This document shows, piece by piece, positions 9,816 to 19,138 of a stretch of DNA of 64,000 nt. The translations under genes and the position numbers were made by a program. The DNA comes from Avimuribaculum sp964395975. GTDB taxonomy: Bacteria; Bacteroidota; Bacteroidia; Bacteroidales; Muribaculaceae. The DNA lies in NCBI GenBank assembly GCA_964395975.1, contig CAYNBZ010000002.1, positions 20,725 through 84,724 of the forward strand. Reading direction: 5' to 3'. The notes under the pieces were generated by a model. The model was not told the origin of the DNA. It made no database searches and worked only from the letters and a program-made list of their open reading frames with translations. How positions within the stretch are numbered: position 1 is the first letter of the stretch; each line of letters begins with the position of its first letter.

Positions 9816-12800
9816 ATGTTTGGATATAATAATCACCGTTTGATATTAGCAATATTGACTTTTTCGATAATGTTTAACTTGCCGGTGTATTCTGCTAATT
9901 ATCGGTTTGTGCATATAACGAGCAAAGACGGATTGCCTCATCAACAAATTTCGGCACTTGAAAATGACAAGTATGGGAAACTTTGGATAGGAACTCGTAA
10001 CGGGCTTGCCGTATATGACGGTTACAGCATGGTGAATTATTATAACAAATTAGAAGACCCTCATTCGTTGAATCATAATTCTATAGAATCGTTGTATTGT
10101 GACAGCAAGGGGCGTATGTGGGTGGGTACGTATTATGGAATAAGTGTGTATCGTCCGGTAACGGACGATTTCAAGAGTTATGAATTTCCTAATAATGAAG
10201 TGTCATCAATTGTAGAGAACAGCCGAGGACAGATAATATGTGGTGGATCAAATCTGTGTGTATACGATGAAGTTACTGATAAGTTTGAGCCTTTACCGCA
10301 CGAAGATTTCGGATATATAATTTCATTGGCAGTTGATGATGAGGACAGGCTGTTTGTGGCAACGAACAAGTCGATTTATTATTTTGATTCTTCTTTTCAA
10401 AAAACAACGCAGATTAAGAAAGAGTATTTTGGAAATTTCTTAACCGGAGCCGATGGAATTATTCCTATGATGTTCGATTCAGAAGGACGATTATGGATTG
10501 GCAGGAATGGCAAGGGTGTAATGAGTATCAATATGGATTCGGGGCATGTGAAGATATATGACAGTCCAGAACTTTCGGATTATACGGTAAGAGTGATTTC
10601 GGAAGACATGCAACATAACATATGGCTTGGTGCGGAGCAGGGTGTTGCTATTATAAAACCGGATGGAACGATAAGCATAATGCAACAAAATTTCATAGAT
10701 AAAAATGAGTTGAATGACAATGCTGTGTACGACATACTTTGTGATGCAAATGGCAATGTATGGATAGGTACTTATTTTGGAGGTATAAATGCGTTGCTCA
10801 AAAGGAATGAACAATTTAACTGGGTAATGGCTGGATATGATTCTACGAGCCTGTATGGTAAGGCCGTTCGTGAGATTATTGAGCCGAAGGAAGGGTTATT
10901 GTGGATTGCCACTGAAGACGGTGGGCTTAATATATATGATACAGAGAAAGGAGAAATAAGTCGGTTTGATAAAATTCCTGATTTGGGGTATAACGTGCAT
11001 TGTCTGCACTATGATTCGGTGGCAGGGCAATTATGGATAGGTACATTCCTTAAAGGTCTGTTCAGGTATTCACAAAACGGACAATGGGAAAGATATTTGT
11101 CAATAGAATCGGGGCTTGATTCTGATGCAATTTTTGCTATAGATCAGCAGACCGATGGCAGAATATGGGTGGGAACTACTCAAGGATTAAGATATTATAA
11201 CAAAGGTGATGACGTGTTTGAAAAAATTGGACATCCTGTGCTTGATGTTGATTTTTGTTATTGTTTATTGGTTGATGATAAAGACAATTTATGGGTAGGG
11301 ACCCGTAACAATGGTGTATTTTGTGTAAAGTCTCAAACTGGTGAGGTTTGTGGCTGGTCGGCTCGTACACATGGGTCGTTGTTGACCGATGATTATATTA
11401 CATGTCTTTATCAAGATAGCAGTGGTAAGATATGGGTAGGGACAAATAATGATGGTATAAGGTATATAGATACAGACGATTTCGAACTAAAATCATTGGG
11501 TGGTGATATGTCATTGAGAAACAACACCGTGTGCAGTATCATAGAAGACAATGCAGGTTGTTTGTGGATTTCTACGAGCCAAGGCTTGTTTCAATTTTAT
11601 TCCGAACATAATGCTTTTAAGCATTATACGATAAAAGATGGCTTACCGGTAAATCAATTTAACTTTTCATCATCTATAGAGACCGGTAATGGTTTGTTGT
11701 ATTTTGGGAGTGTGGACGGATTGGTATTTTTCGATCCGAAAAGTCTCTATGTGAATAATGAACCGTTTGAAGTGCATTTATGGAGACTTATTATTAACAA
11801 TCAAGTTGTTACTAATGCAACACCTGAATCTCCGCTGTCAACTTTACTTGATGATACAGAAGAGATAATGCTATCGTTCGATCAATCACGTTTGTTCACT
11901 ATCGAGTACGGGACAGTGTCAGTAGGCAGCATAAACAGAATCTTATATCAGGTAAGATTGGATGGTGTTGACGAGAATTGGCGTAATGTTGGTGAAACAA
12001 GGCAGTTTATGGCTTTTGATCTATCTCCCGGTGATTATATGTTGCACGTTAGGGCTAATAATTCGAATTCAGGTTGGGATGATGTTCCCATAAAAAGCAT
12101 TGGTATTAAAGTGGGGAAACCTTTTTATCTGTCAGCATGGGCATATGTAGTGTATGCTGTAATATTTATGGCCATGATGTATTTGTATTATAGATTTATG
12201 GTGGAGAGGATAAAAGTTAAGGATAGTATCATGTTTGCTAATATGGAAAAAGAAAAATCCGAGGAATTGATTCGAGCAAAGATGGATTTCTTTACTGCGG
12301 TGTCGCATGAACTTAAGACTCCGTTATCGCTCATAAAGGCTCCGTTGAATTATATTGCAAGGCATCAGAAATTGAACAAGGATTCGTCAAAACGTCTTGA
12401 AGTTGCAATAAAAAACACCGATAAGATGATTGGAATGATTAATGAACTCGTGCAATTTAATAAGGTTGAAAGTGGTGATTTGCAGTTTTTTATACAGCAA
12501 GGTAATCCTCTTGATTTTATAGAGAGTGCGGTAAGGCAATTTGAGGACAGTGCAAAGGAAAAAGGTGTTGACTTATATGTCAATTGTGAAAATAACGGAG
12601 AAGAAGTATGGTTTTCTCCATTGTATGTCGAACGGATTACCAATAATTTGGTTTCAAATGCTTTGAAGTTTACTCATAGAGGTGGAAGAATTACTGTCAA
12701 AGCAGAAATTACTGAAAAAGACAATGGTTTCACATATCTCAGAATTAAAGTTGATGACACTGGCATAGGTATTGCAAAAGATGAATTGGACAATATTTTC

Positions 12801-13868
12801 ATTAAATATTATCAGACCAAGCGCGGACATAATGTCAATAATCGTGGTTGGGGATTGGGACTTGCTCTTGTTAAACGTTTTGCCGAGGTTCATAAAGGAA
12901 GCGTTTCTGTGGAGAGTGAAATCGGAAAAGGATCAACTTTTATCGTATTTTTGAATGTTACGGGTTCAGTTTTTCCATCAGAATATAAGGTAGAGCATGA
13001 TAAAACAATTGTTCAATTGGCTCAATATAAATTCGACACTCCTGTTGTCACTAACAATGAGGATGTTGCAGAAGACAGTATAGAAAAAGAAATGCCGGCA
13101 GGCGATGATAAAGTGTCTATACTTATTGTTGAAGACAATGGGGAATTATTGAAATTTCTTGTCGATTATTTTTCAGCTTCTTTCAATGTATATACGGCCA
13201 AAGACGGGAAAGAGGCACTGAATATTGCCTGTAAATATCCTATTCAACTTGTGATTTCTGATGTCATGATGCCGGAGATGGATGGATATACGCTGTGTCA
13301 TAGATTAAAGAATGATATTTCCACATCGCACATACTTGTTATCTTGCTTACGGCTAAAAATGACACTACCGATGTGCTTAAGGGGTATGAGTGTGGAGCT
13401 GAGGCCTATGTGCCTAAACCGTTTGATCCGGATATACTCGAATTGCAGGTAAAAAATATTTTAAGAATCAGGCAGCATCAACAAGAACGTAATGTGAATG
13501 TAACCGCCGATAGTATAAAAGAAGATGATAAATTAAATAAGTTTGATAAAGATTTCATCAATCGCATAAAAGAAATTGTAGAAAAAAATATCGACAATGA
13601 TCAATTCTCGATAACCGACATAACCAGCAGCCTTGCCATCAGTCGCAGCCTGCTCCATGTGAAAATGAAAAGTTTGTTTAATATGTCGATGGGCGATTAT
13701 ATAAAGAAACGCCGTTTCGACCTCGCTTGCAAGTTGCTGAAAGAAGGGTATAATGTTTCGGAAACTGCCTATAAGACTGGTTTTGCCGATCCAAACTATT
13801 TTTCCAAAGCATTTAAGAAAGAGTTTGGATTGACTCCTTCTGAATTTATCGGGAAAGGGTATGTATAA
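9816..13868 (+). CDS. Hybrid two-component system regulator (HTCS)
   Basis: This 1350-residue protein is a sensor kinase and transcription factor in one chain, anchored in the inner membrane. After a signal/anchor (1-27) comes a periplasmic two-propeller sensor built of repeats such as LWIGTRNGLAVYDG and IWVGTTQGLRYY (to ~630), then a Y_Y_Y domain (~680-765, ending LSPGDYMLHVRANNSN). A transmembrane helix lies near 773-795. HisKA has the phospho-acceptor His831 (VSHELKTPLSLIKAPL). The HATPase domain shows NNLVSNALKFT and GWGLGLALVKRF. The receiver phospho-acceptor is Asp1149 (VISDVMMPEMDG). An AraC-type HTH ends the protein (AYKTGFADPNYFSKAFKKEFGLTPSEF). It would sense an oligosaccharide in the periplasm and activate the SusC operon. 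It follows the BNR gene by 18 bp. Confidence 0.97.
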   Translation: MFGYNNHRLILAILTFSIMFNLPVYSANYRFVHITSKDGLPHQQISALENDKYGKLWIGTRNGLAVYDGYSMVNYYNKLEDPHSLNHNSIESLYCDSKGRMWVGTYYGISVYRPVTDDFKSYEFPNNEVSSIVENSRGQIICGGSNLCVYDEVTDKFEPLPHEDFGYIISLAVDDEDRLFVATNKSIYYFDSSFQKTTQIKKEYFGNFLTGADGIIPMMFDSEGRLWIGRNGKGVMSINMDSGHVKIYDSPELSDYTVRVISEDMQHNIWLGAEQGVAIIKPDGTISIMQQNFIDKNELNDNAVYDILCDANGNVWIGTYFGGINALLKRNEQFNWVMAGYDSTSLYGKAVREIIEPKEGLLWIATEDGGLNIYDTEKGEISRFDKIPDLGYNVHCLHYDSVAGQLWIGTFLKGLFRYSQNGQWERYLSIESGLDSDAIFAIDQQTDGRIWVGTTQGLRYYNKGDDVFEKIGHPVLDVDFCYCLLVDDKDNLWVGTRNNGVFCVKSQTGEVCGWSARTHGSLLTDDYITCLYQDSSGKIWVGTNNDGIRYIDTDDFELKSLGGDMSLRNNTVCSIIEDNAGCLWISTSQGLFQFYSEHNAFKHYTIKDGLPVNQFNFSSSIETGNGLLYFGSVDGLVFFDPKSLYVNNEPFEVHLWRLIINNQVVTNATPESPLSTLLDDTEEIMLSFDQSRLFTIEYGTVSVGSINRILYQVRLDGVDENWRNVGETRQFMAFDLSPGDYMLHVRANNSNSGWDDVPIKSIGIKVGKPFYLSAWAYVVYAVIFMAMMYLYYRFMVERIKVKDSIMFANMEKEKSEELIRAKMDFFTAVSHELKTPLSLIKAPLNYIARHQKLNKDSSKRLEVAIKNTDKMIGMINELVQFNKVESGDLQFFIQQGNPLDFIESAVRQFEDSAKEKGVDLYVNCENNGEEVWFSPLYVERITNNLVSNALKFTHRGGRITVKAEITEKDNGFTYLRIKVDDTGIGIAKDELDNIFIKYYQTKRGHNVNNRGWGLGLALVKRFAEVHKGSVSVESEIGKGSTFIVFLNVTGSVFPSEYKVEHDKTIVQLAQYKFDTPVVTNNEDVAEDSIEKEMPAGDDKVSILIVEDNGELLKFLVDYFSASFNVYTAKDGKEALNIACKYPIQLVISDVMMPEMDGYTLCHRLKNDISTSHILVILLTAKNDTTDVLKGYECGAEAYVPKPFDPDILELQVKNILRIRQHQQERNVNVTADSIKEDDKLNKFDKDFINRIKEIVEKNIDNDQFSITDITSSLAISRSLLHVKMKSLFNMSMGDYIKKRRFDLACKLLKEGYNVSETAYKTGFADPNYFSKAFKKEFGLTPSEFIGKGYV

Positions 13869-13896
13869 TTCATGTATTGATGTGTTTCGTTGTGTA

Positions 13897-13904
13897 TATT
13901 TTTG
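13897..13904 (+). promoter_or_regulatory. TAnnTTTG promoter box upstream of the GH43 gene
   Basis: TATTTTTG matches the Bacteroidetes -7 consensus. It lies only 9 nt before the GH43 ATG at 13913, so initiation here would give an almost leaderless mRNA. No convincing -33 TTTG was found at the right distance. Confidence 0.4.
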
Positions 13905-13912
13905 TTTGATAT

Positions 13913-14950
13913 ATGATTTTCGCTAACTTGAGATTAAGTTCATCGTTATTTACAATTGCAACTACGTTGATTGTAACTACTGCGTGTGTGTTTCATAAAT
14001 CAACTGATTTGGAGACTGTAGCTGTTGATAAAATAGTATTTAACGATGGCGAAGAGATTTATTTCGCCGATCCTACGATTTTTCCCGAGGGTGGTAAATA
14101 TTATATGACAGGGACGCTTGGTAATAGTAGTTTAAAGGGTTTTGTAATGCTTGAATCAACCGACCTGAAAAATTGGACTCCTGTAAATGGAGGAAGTCCG
14201 GTTCTGGGTAAGGTTTATGGTAATACCGGTTTTTGGGCACCGCAGATTTATAAGAATGGCACAAAGTATTATTTTTTCTATACAGCAAATGAGCAGGTTG
14301 CTGTGGCAAATTCATCAAATATTGTTGGACCTTATGTGCAGGATTCTGTTCGACCCATAGATGGCAGTGCAAAAAATATCGACCCATTTCTGTTTAAGGA
14401 TGATGATGGTAAATATTACTTATATCACGTGAGGTTTAATCGAGGTAATTATTTGTGGGTGGCAGAATTTGATATGGCTACAGGCAATATAGACAAGGCG
14501 ACACTGAAACAATGCTTGGATTATACTGATAAATGGGAGAAAACCGATGATGGCAAGTGGGATCCAATAATGGAAGGTCCCACAGTGGTAAAACTTGACG
14601 GCAGTTATTATTTGTTATATTCGGCAAATCATTTCTTGAATCCTGATTATGCGATGGGCTATGCTACTTCAGCATCCCCGTTAGGCCCGTGGGTAAAACA
14701 TGAAGGGAATCCCGTGATACATAGAAGCATAGTCGGAGAAAATGGCTCGGGGCATGGTGACTTCTTTTATGGATATGATGGCAAGCCTTATTATGTATAT
14801 CATGTGCATAATAATGATTCAATAGTCTCTCCTCGAAAGACACGAATTGTTCCATTGGTCTTAAATAAGAATGATAAAACGGAGTTGCTTGACATCTCAA
14901 TCGATAGTGTAAATATTATAATTCCAAGGATTAATGGTAAACAACTATAA
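13913..14950 (+). CDS. Glycoside hydrolase family 43 lipoprotein
   Basis: This 345-residue five-bladed propeller enzyme has a lipoprotein-type signal (TLIVTTAC, Cys25). GH43 catalytic residues can be placed: base Asp53 in YFADPTIF, pKa-tuning Asp157 in NIDPFLFKDDDGKYYLYH, and acid Glu221 in IMEGPTVVKLDGSYYLLYS. GSGHGDFF and the SPLGPWVKHEGNPV segment are also typical. The family contains arabinofuranosidases, arabinanases, xylosidases and galactanases, so the linkage is not settled by sequence alone. It lies 44 bp after the regulator gene. No other in-frame Met gives a signal peptide, so the start at 13913 is kept. Confidence 0.9.
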   Translation: MIFANLRLSSSLFTIATTLIVTTACVFHKSTDLETVAVDKIVFNDGEEIYFADPTIFPEGGKYYMTGTLGNSSLKGFVMLESTDLKNWTPVNGGSPVLGKVYGNTGFWAPQIYKNGTKYYFFYTANEQVAVANSSNIVGPYVQDSVRPIDGSAKNIDPFLFKDDDGKYYLYHVRFNRGNYLWVAEFDMATGNIDKATLKQCLDYTDKWEKTDDGKWDPIMEGPTVVKLDGSYYLLYSANHFLNPDYAMGYATSASPLGPWVKHEGNPVIHRSIVGENGSGHGDFFYGYDGKPYYVYHVHNNDSIVSPRKTRIVPLVLNKNDKTELLDISIDSVNIIIPRINGKQL

Positions 14951-15050
14951 AGAATAATTAATCTTTAATAAGAAAAATGGATGCAATTGTGTTGGCTCGC
15001 TCTTCTCCTTGCCGTGTATAAAACATCGGTTTTGCATTTTCTTGCCATGT

Positions 15051-15058
15051 TACCTTTG
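15051..15058 (+). promoter_or_regulatory. TAnnTTTG promoter box, distal, GH2 gene
   Basis: TACCTTTG matches the consensus exactly and has TTTG at 15031-15034, 16 nt upstream, slightly short of the usual 19-21 nt. The 256-bp gap 14951-15206 holds this and a second box but no small gene that I can see. Confidence 0.4.
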
Positions 15059-15150
15059 CTTTAGATAAAATATTGTGAATCAAGTGTGATTAAAGACAAT
15101 AGTGCTATGTTTTTTAAACAATTTTACTCACCACGAATTTTGTTCCATAC

Positions 15151-15158
15151 TATTTTTG
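15151..15158 (+). promoter_or_regulatory. TAnnTTTG promoter box, proximal, GH2 gene
   Basis: TATTTTTG lies 48 nt before the GH2 start codon and would give a leader of about 42 nt. This suggests that GH2 and galM form a unit separate from the SusC operon. Confidence 0.45.
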
Positions 15159-15206
15159 TATTGTGTGACACCGTGAATAAGTGGATAAATAACATAAACT
15201 AAAAAC

Positions 15207-17039
15207 ATGAAGTATATGAAATTCAAATCAACAGTATTTGTCGTGTTGGCTATGGCTGCATTACCGGCTATGGCACAATATGCACCTGTAGGAGACCGAA
15301 TTAAAACGGTGTGGGCAGAAAAAATTGATGTAACCAGTGTTTGGAATGAATATCCTCGTCCCATTATGGAGCGTAACGATTGGATTAATTTGAATGGCAT
15401 ATGGAGCTATGCAATAGTCAACAAGAGTGCTGCTTCTCCACAAGAATCAGACGGTGAGATTCTTGTTCCGTTTGCTGTGGAATCAAGTCTTTCGGGTGTT
15501 GGGCGTAGTCTGACCGATGAGCAGGCCTTGTGGTATAAACGAACATTTTCATTACCTCCTACATGGAAAAATAAACGTGTATTGTTGCATTTCGGTGCAG
15601 TTGATTGGCAGGCCGATGTGTGGGTAAATGGCATAAAAGTGGGGATGCACACTGGAGGATTCACCCCATTTGAGTTTGATATTACCGAAGCTTTGAAAAA
15701 TGGAGAGAATACTCTCGAAGTGCGTGTGCTCGATGCCACCGATAAAGGGTGGCAACCACGAGGGAAACAAGTCATAGAACCCAGAGAAATATGGTACACG
15801 CCTGTGAGTGGTATATGGCAAACGGTGTGGCTTGAACCTGTTGCCGACACTTATATAACTAATTTGCGGATATTGCCTGATATTGATGCAAACACATTGA
15901 CCATCGATATAGGGAAGTCGGAATGCGATCCCAATATCATCGCTGAGGTAAAAGTGCTTGATGGCGGGCAAATAGTGGCCTTAGGAAAAGGTATGAACAA
16001 TCAGCCTATAGAAGTGCAAATGCCTGAAGATGTGAAGTTGTGGTCGCCAGACAATCCATTTTTATATAATGTGGAAATTTCTATAACGAAAAATGGGAAA
16101 GTACTCGATTCGGTAAAGAGTTATGCTGCGATGCGAAAGTATTCGATGGCAAAGGACAAGGATGGTATATTACGATTCCAACTCAACAATAAATTCTTGT
16201 TCCACTTCGGTATGCTTGACCAAGGGTGGTGGCCCGATGGGCTTTATACAGCACCGAGCCATGAAGCAATGGTTTATGACATTGACAAGCAGAAAGAGTG
16301 GGGGTATAATATGATACGTAAGCACATCAAGGTAGAACCGGCTACATGGTATGCCCATTGCGACCGTGTTGGCATGATAGTATGGCAGGATATGCCCAGT
16401 GGCGAGATGTGTTGCCCTTGGCAGAACAGGAATTATTTTGAAGGAGAGGAATTTGTGCGTTCGGCAGAATCTGAGGCTAATTATCGAAAGGAATGGAAAG
16501 AAATAATGGATTGTCTGTATTCTTATCCTTGTATTGGTGTTTGGATTCCGTTTAATGAGGCATGGGGGCAATTCAAGACTGTTGAGATATCTGAGTGGAC
16601 AAAGCAGTATGATTCTTCAAGGCTCGTCAATTCGGCAAGTGGTGGGAATTTCTTTCATGTAGGTGACATTCTTGATTTACATAATTATCCACATCCTGAA
16701 ATGTACTTGTTTGATTCTTACAGAGCTAATGTCCTTGGTGAATATGGTGGTATCGGTTATCCATTGAAAGGGCATTTGTGGGCTCCCGACCGTAACTGGG
16801 GGTATGTTCAATATAATTCAGTAAAAGAGGTAACCGATGAATATGTGAACTTCGGCAAGCAATTGTTGAAATTGATAAAACGGGGGTTTACTGGAGCCGT
16901 TTATACGCAAACGACCGATGTCGAGATTGAAGTTAACGGCATATTGACTTATGACAGGAAAGCGATTAAAATGGAAGAAGATCGTTTGAAAGAGATAAAT
17001 ATGCAAATAAGTCATTCGCTTGACTATTTGAATGAATAA
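15207..17039 (+). CDS. Glycoside hydrolase family 2 (beta-galactosidase-like)
   Basis: This is a 610-residue secreted GH2 enzyme with a signal peptide ending ALPAMAQ (about residue 24). The N-terminal sugar-binding jelly roll shows WYKRTFSLPPTW, then LLHFGAVDWQADVWVNG and HTGGFTPFEFDIT. An Ig-like domain follows, then a TIM barrel with the acid/base Glu451 in IPFNEAWGQFK and the nucleophile Glu512 in VLGEYGGIG. It is shorter than LacZ but in the usual range of compact Bacteroidales GH2 enzymes. The glycone could be beta-galactose, beta-glucuronic acid or another sugar; a galactosidase role fits galM directly downstream (55 bp). It probably acts in the periplasm on imported oligosaccharides. 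Confidence 0.92.
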   Translation: MKYMKFKSTVFVVLAMAALPAMAQYAPVGDRIKTVWAEKIDVTSVWNEYPRPIMERNDWINLNGIWSYAIVNKSAASPQESDGEILVPFAVESSLSGVGRSLTDEQALWYKRTFSLPPTWKNKRVLLHFGAVDWQADVWVNGIKVGMHTGGFTPFEFDITEALKNGENTLEVRVLDATDKGWQPRGKQVIEPREIWYTPVSGIWQTVWLEPVADTYITNLRILPDIDANTLTIDIGKSECDPNIIAEVKVLDGGQIVALGKGMNNQPIEVQMPEDVKLWSPDNPFLYNVEISITKNGKVLDSVKSYAAMRKYSMAKDKDGILRFQLNNKFLFHFGMLDQGWWPDGLYTAPSHEAMVYDIDKQKEWGYNMIRKHIKVEPATWYAHCDRVGMIVWQDMPSGEMCCPWQNRNYFEGEEFVRSAESEANYRKEWKEIMDCLYSYPCIGVWIPFNEAWGQFKTVEISEWTKQYDSSRLVNSASGGNFFHVGDILDLHNYPHPEMYLFDSYRANVLGEYGGIGYPLKGHLWAPDRNWGYVQYNSVKEVTDEYVNFGKQLLKLIKRGFTGAVYTQTTDVEIEVNGILTYDRKAIKMEEDRLKEINMQISHSLDYLNE

Positions 17040-17094
17040 TTGGGGGATACAAGGCGAGTCAGAAATGGATTATTGAACACACAAACTGATAATA

Positions 17095-18240
17095 ATGATT
17101 ATGAAAATTAAATATATAGTTTATGGCATGGCATCGGTTGCATTAATGTCTTGTGTCAACACTGCCAATGAGGGGAGCGGAGTCACGATGTCGGGTCTTG
17201 ACAGAGCTAAGTTTGAAACTGTGGTTGAAGGGAAGCCTACACATTTATATGTACTGTCGAATGGTCGGGGCATGGAAGTGTGCGTAACCAATTATGGCGG
17301 TCGCATAGTGTCGGTGATGGTGCCTGATAAGGATGGTCATCCAACTGATGTCGTGTTGGGACATGATTCGATTGCCGATTATATAAATATAGATGGAAAT
17401 TTTGGTGCTTTGATAGGGCGTTATGGCAACCGCATAAATCAGGGTCGTTTTAAAATAGGAGAAGATGAGTATCAATTGCCTCGTAATAATTATGGGCATT
17501 GTCTGCATGGCGGACCGAAAGGTTTCCATAATTCGATGTGGGATGCCAATCAACCCAACGACAGTACATTGGAGTTGAGGTTGATGAGTCCTGACGGGGA
17601 TGCAGGGTTCCCGGGAAATCTTGACGTAAAGGTCATATACAGCATTACGGCAGATAATGCTTTAAAATTAAGTTACACGGCAGAAACCGACAAACCGACA
17701 ATAGTGAATCTAACCAATCATTCTTATTTCAATTTGAGCGGTGATGCTTCAACAAATGTATTGGATGAATATGTACAAGTGAATGCCGATGCGTTTACCA
17801 CAATTGACAGTACATTCATGACCACGGGAGAAATTCGTAATGTTGACGGAACTCCGTTTGATTTTCGTGAACCAAAGCAGGTGGGGCAAGATATTGACAC
17901 AAATGATGAACAATTGCATAACGGTCTCGGATATGACCATAACATGATACTGAATACAAATGGTGATTCAACTGTAGTTGCTGCCTCTATTTATGATCCG
18001 ACATCGGGAATTGTAATGGAAGTATATACTACCGAGCCGGGAATACAATTTTATACCGGTAATTTCCTTGATGGAAAAGTGAAAGGTAAGAGAGGTGTGA
18101 ATTATCCGCATCGTGGTGCTATATGTATGGAAACGCAGCACTTTCCTGATTCACCCAACAAGCCCAATTTCCCATCGGTGCGTTTAAATCCCGGGGAAAC
18201 ATATCATAGTTTATGTGTATATAAGTTTTCAACCAAATAG
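17095..18240 (+). CDS. galM: Lipoprotein aldose 1-epimerase (mutarotase)
   Basis: This 381-residue mutarotase interconverts alpha and beta anomers of free aldoses. Family signatures: TNYGGRIVSVMVPDKDG, LIGRYGNRI, CLHGGPKGFH (catalytic His region), NLTNHSYFNLSG (second His) and the C-terminal MEVYTTEPGIQFYTGNFLDG. A signal peptide with lipobox LMSC (Cys20, counting from 17095) places it on a membrane, unlike the cytosolic E. coli enzyme; exported copies occur in Bacteroidales glycan loci. An in-frame ATG at 17101 is an equally possible start. It follows GH2 by 55 bp and probably processes the released monosaccharides. Confidence 0.93.
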   Translation: MIMKIKYIVYGMASVALMSCVNTANEGSGVTMSGLDRAKFETVVEGKPTHLYVLSNGRGMEVCVTNYGGRIVSVMVPDKDGHPTDVVLGHDSIADYINIDGNFGALIGRYGNRINQGRFKIGEDEYQLPRNNYGHCLHGGPKGFHNSMWDANQPNDSTLELRLMSPDGDAGFPGNLDVKVIYSITADNALKLSYTAETDKPTIVNLTNHSYFNLSGDASTNVLDEYVQVNADAFTTIDSTFMTTGEIRNVDGTPFDFREPKQVGQDIDTNDEQLHNGLGYDHNMILNTNGDSTVVAASIYDPTSGIVMEVYTTEPGIQFYTGNFLDGKVKGKRGVNYPHRGAICMETQHFPDSPNKPNFPSVRLNPGETYHSLCVYKFSTK

Positions 18241-18368
18241 TAATGCATCATAATCTATAAAAGCAACAGTATATTTTTCAGGAAAGGAATTTTGTAGGTA
18301 ATTCAGATCGAACATCAGGTCAATTTAGAAAAACAGTTTCTTAATTCTGCTGTCGGATGATTTGAGAA

Positions 18369-18433
18369 ACGTTTCGGTCGGATTGGAAGATACCTATAAG
18401 GTGGTATTGAAATATGCAATCTGGCCGAAACGT
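18369..18433 (+). ncRNA. Structured RNA candidate (17-bp stem with G-U pairs)
   Basis: Arms at 18369-18385 (ACGTTTCGGTCGGATTG) and 18417-18433 (CAATCTGGCCGAAACGT) pair over all 17 positions in RNA: 15 Watson-Crick and 2 G-U. The 31-nt loop has its own small hairpins, either ATACC/GGTAT (18390-18394 and 18403-18407) or ACCT/AGGT. G-U pairs at both DNA mismatches suggest selection on an RNA. No T tract follows, so it is not a standard terminator. It could be the galM mRNA 3' end, a small RNA or a leader. The strand is inferred from the plus-strand genes on both sides. Confidence 0.4.
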
Positions 18434-18524
18434 ATGTTGTTGTCTGTGGCTTAATCTATTTTCCGACCTTTTTATGGCATCTTGGGCGGGAATGTGGCCT
18501 TTTGTGAATTATCGGGTGCAATGT

Positions 18525-18556
18525 TTTGGTAATTTGAGCGATTTGTCGTATCTTTA
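18525..18556 (+). promoter_or_regulatory. Promoter of the DUF695 gene
   Basis: TTTG (18525-18528), a 20-nt spacer, then TATCTTTA (18549-18556), one base from TAnnTTTG, 15 nt before the ATG at 18572. Spacing and position match the Bacteroidetes housekeeping consensus. Confidence 0.6.
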
Positions 18557-18571
18557 GAAAAAATAAAACCG

Positions 18572-19021
18572 ATGGCACGACTTAAAATTGGTGATGATTG
18601 GTGGACGGCACCTGCCGAAGATGACAATGGAAACCTTGTCATGGTTACAGGGCGTCGAGGTGTTGATTCTGTAATTGAGATGGGCCGTTTCAACGACCGT
18701 GTGGAGGTGACGTGGAAATACGGGTCCTCGGGTGGTGGCATGCCCGACAATGCTACGGCACGATTGATGGAGCAGGTGGATACAGCATTGAAGGATGAAT
18801 TTAAACACGATGCCGTGGCTGTACTGACCGGCATTTATACCGGCTGTGGCGAGCGCAATTGGGTGTTTTACACGAGTAGCCTGCATTCGTTCCAGTATAG
18901 ATTTAACCGTGCTCTTGAGTCTTTTGAAATGTTGCCGTTGACGATATATGTCGAGCATGACCCCGAATGGAATGAATATCGTGAAATGCGCAATCAGACT
19001 GAAATCATGGATGGAGAATGA
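18572..19021 (+). CDS. DUF695-family cytosolic protein
   Basis: This 149-residue soluble protein has no signal peptide or membrane segment. MGRFNDRVEVTWKY, then AVLTGIYTGCGERNWVFYT and LTIYVEHDPEWNEYREM agree with the DUF695 fold, whose function is unknown. It has its own promoter and is followed by a strong hairpin, so it appears monocistronic. The family match is from memory of the motif pattern; the coding status is firm. Confidence 0.75.
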   Translation: MARLKIGDDWWTAPAEDDNGNLVMVTGRRGVDSVIEMGRFNDRVEVTWKYGSSGGGMPDNATARLMEQVDTALKDEFKHDAVAVLTGIYTGCGERNWVFYTSSLHSFQYRFNRALESFEMLPLTIYVEHDPEWNEYREMRNQTEIMDGE

Positions 19022-19037
19022 ATTTAGGAGATAAATG

Positions 19038-19081
19038 AAAAAATTCCAACACGCATGGAAATGTGAGTGTTGGAATTTTTT
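19038..19081. terminator. Bidirectional terminator between the DUF695 gene and fabG
   Basis: Perfect 15-nt arms at 19038-19052 (AAAAAATTCCAACAC) and 19067-19081 (GTGTTGGAATTTTTT). The A and T runs let it work on both strands. A second 8-bp hairpin CCCAATCA/TGATTGGG lies at 19088-19108, closer to the fabG 3' end. Confidence 0.85.
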
Positions 19082-19138
19082 GTGAACCCCAATCAGGAGT
19101 TGATTGGGATAGATTTATAGAATTTTTGGAATGAGAAA

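Larger units (their letters stand above)
18241..18571. other. 331-bp intergenic region between galM and the DUF695 gene
   Basis: No coding potential is evident. It contains the wobble-paired hairpin at 18369-18433 and a promoter at 18525-18556, both listed separately. Confidence 0.6.
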
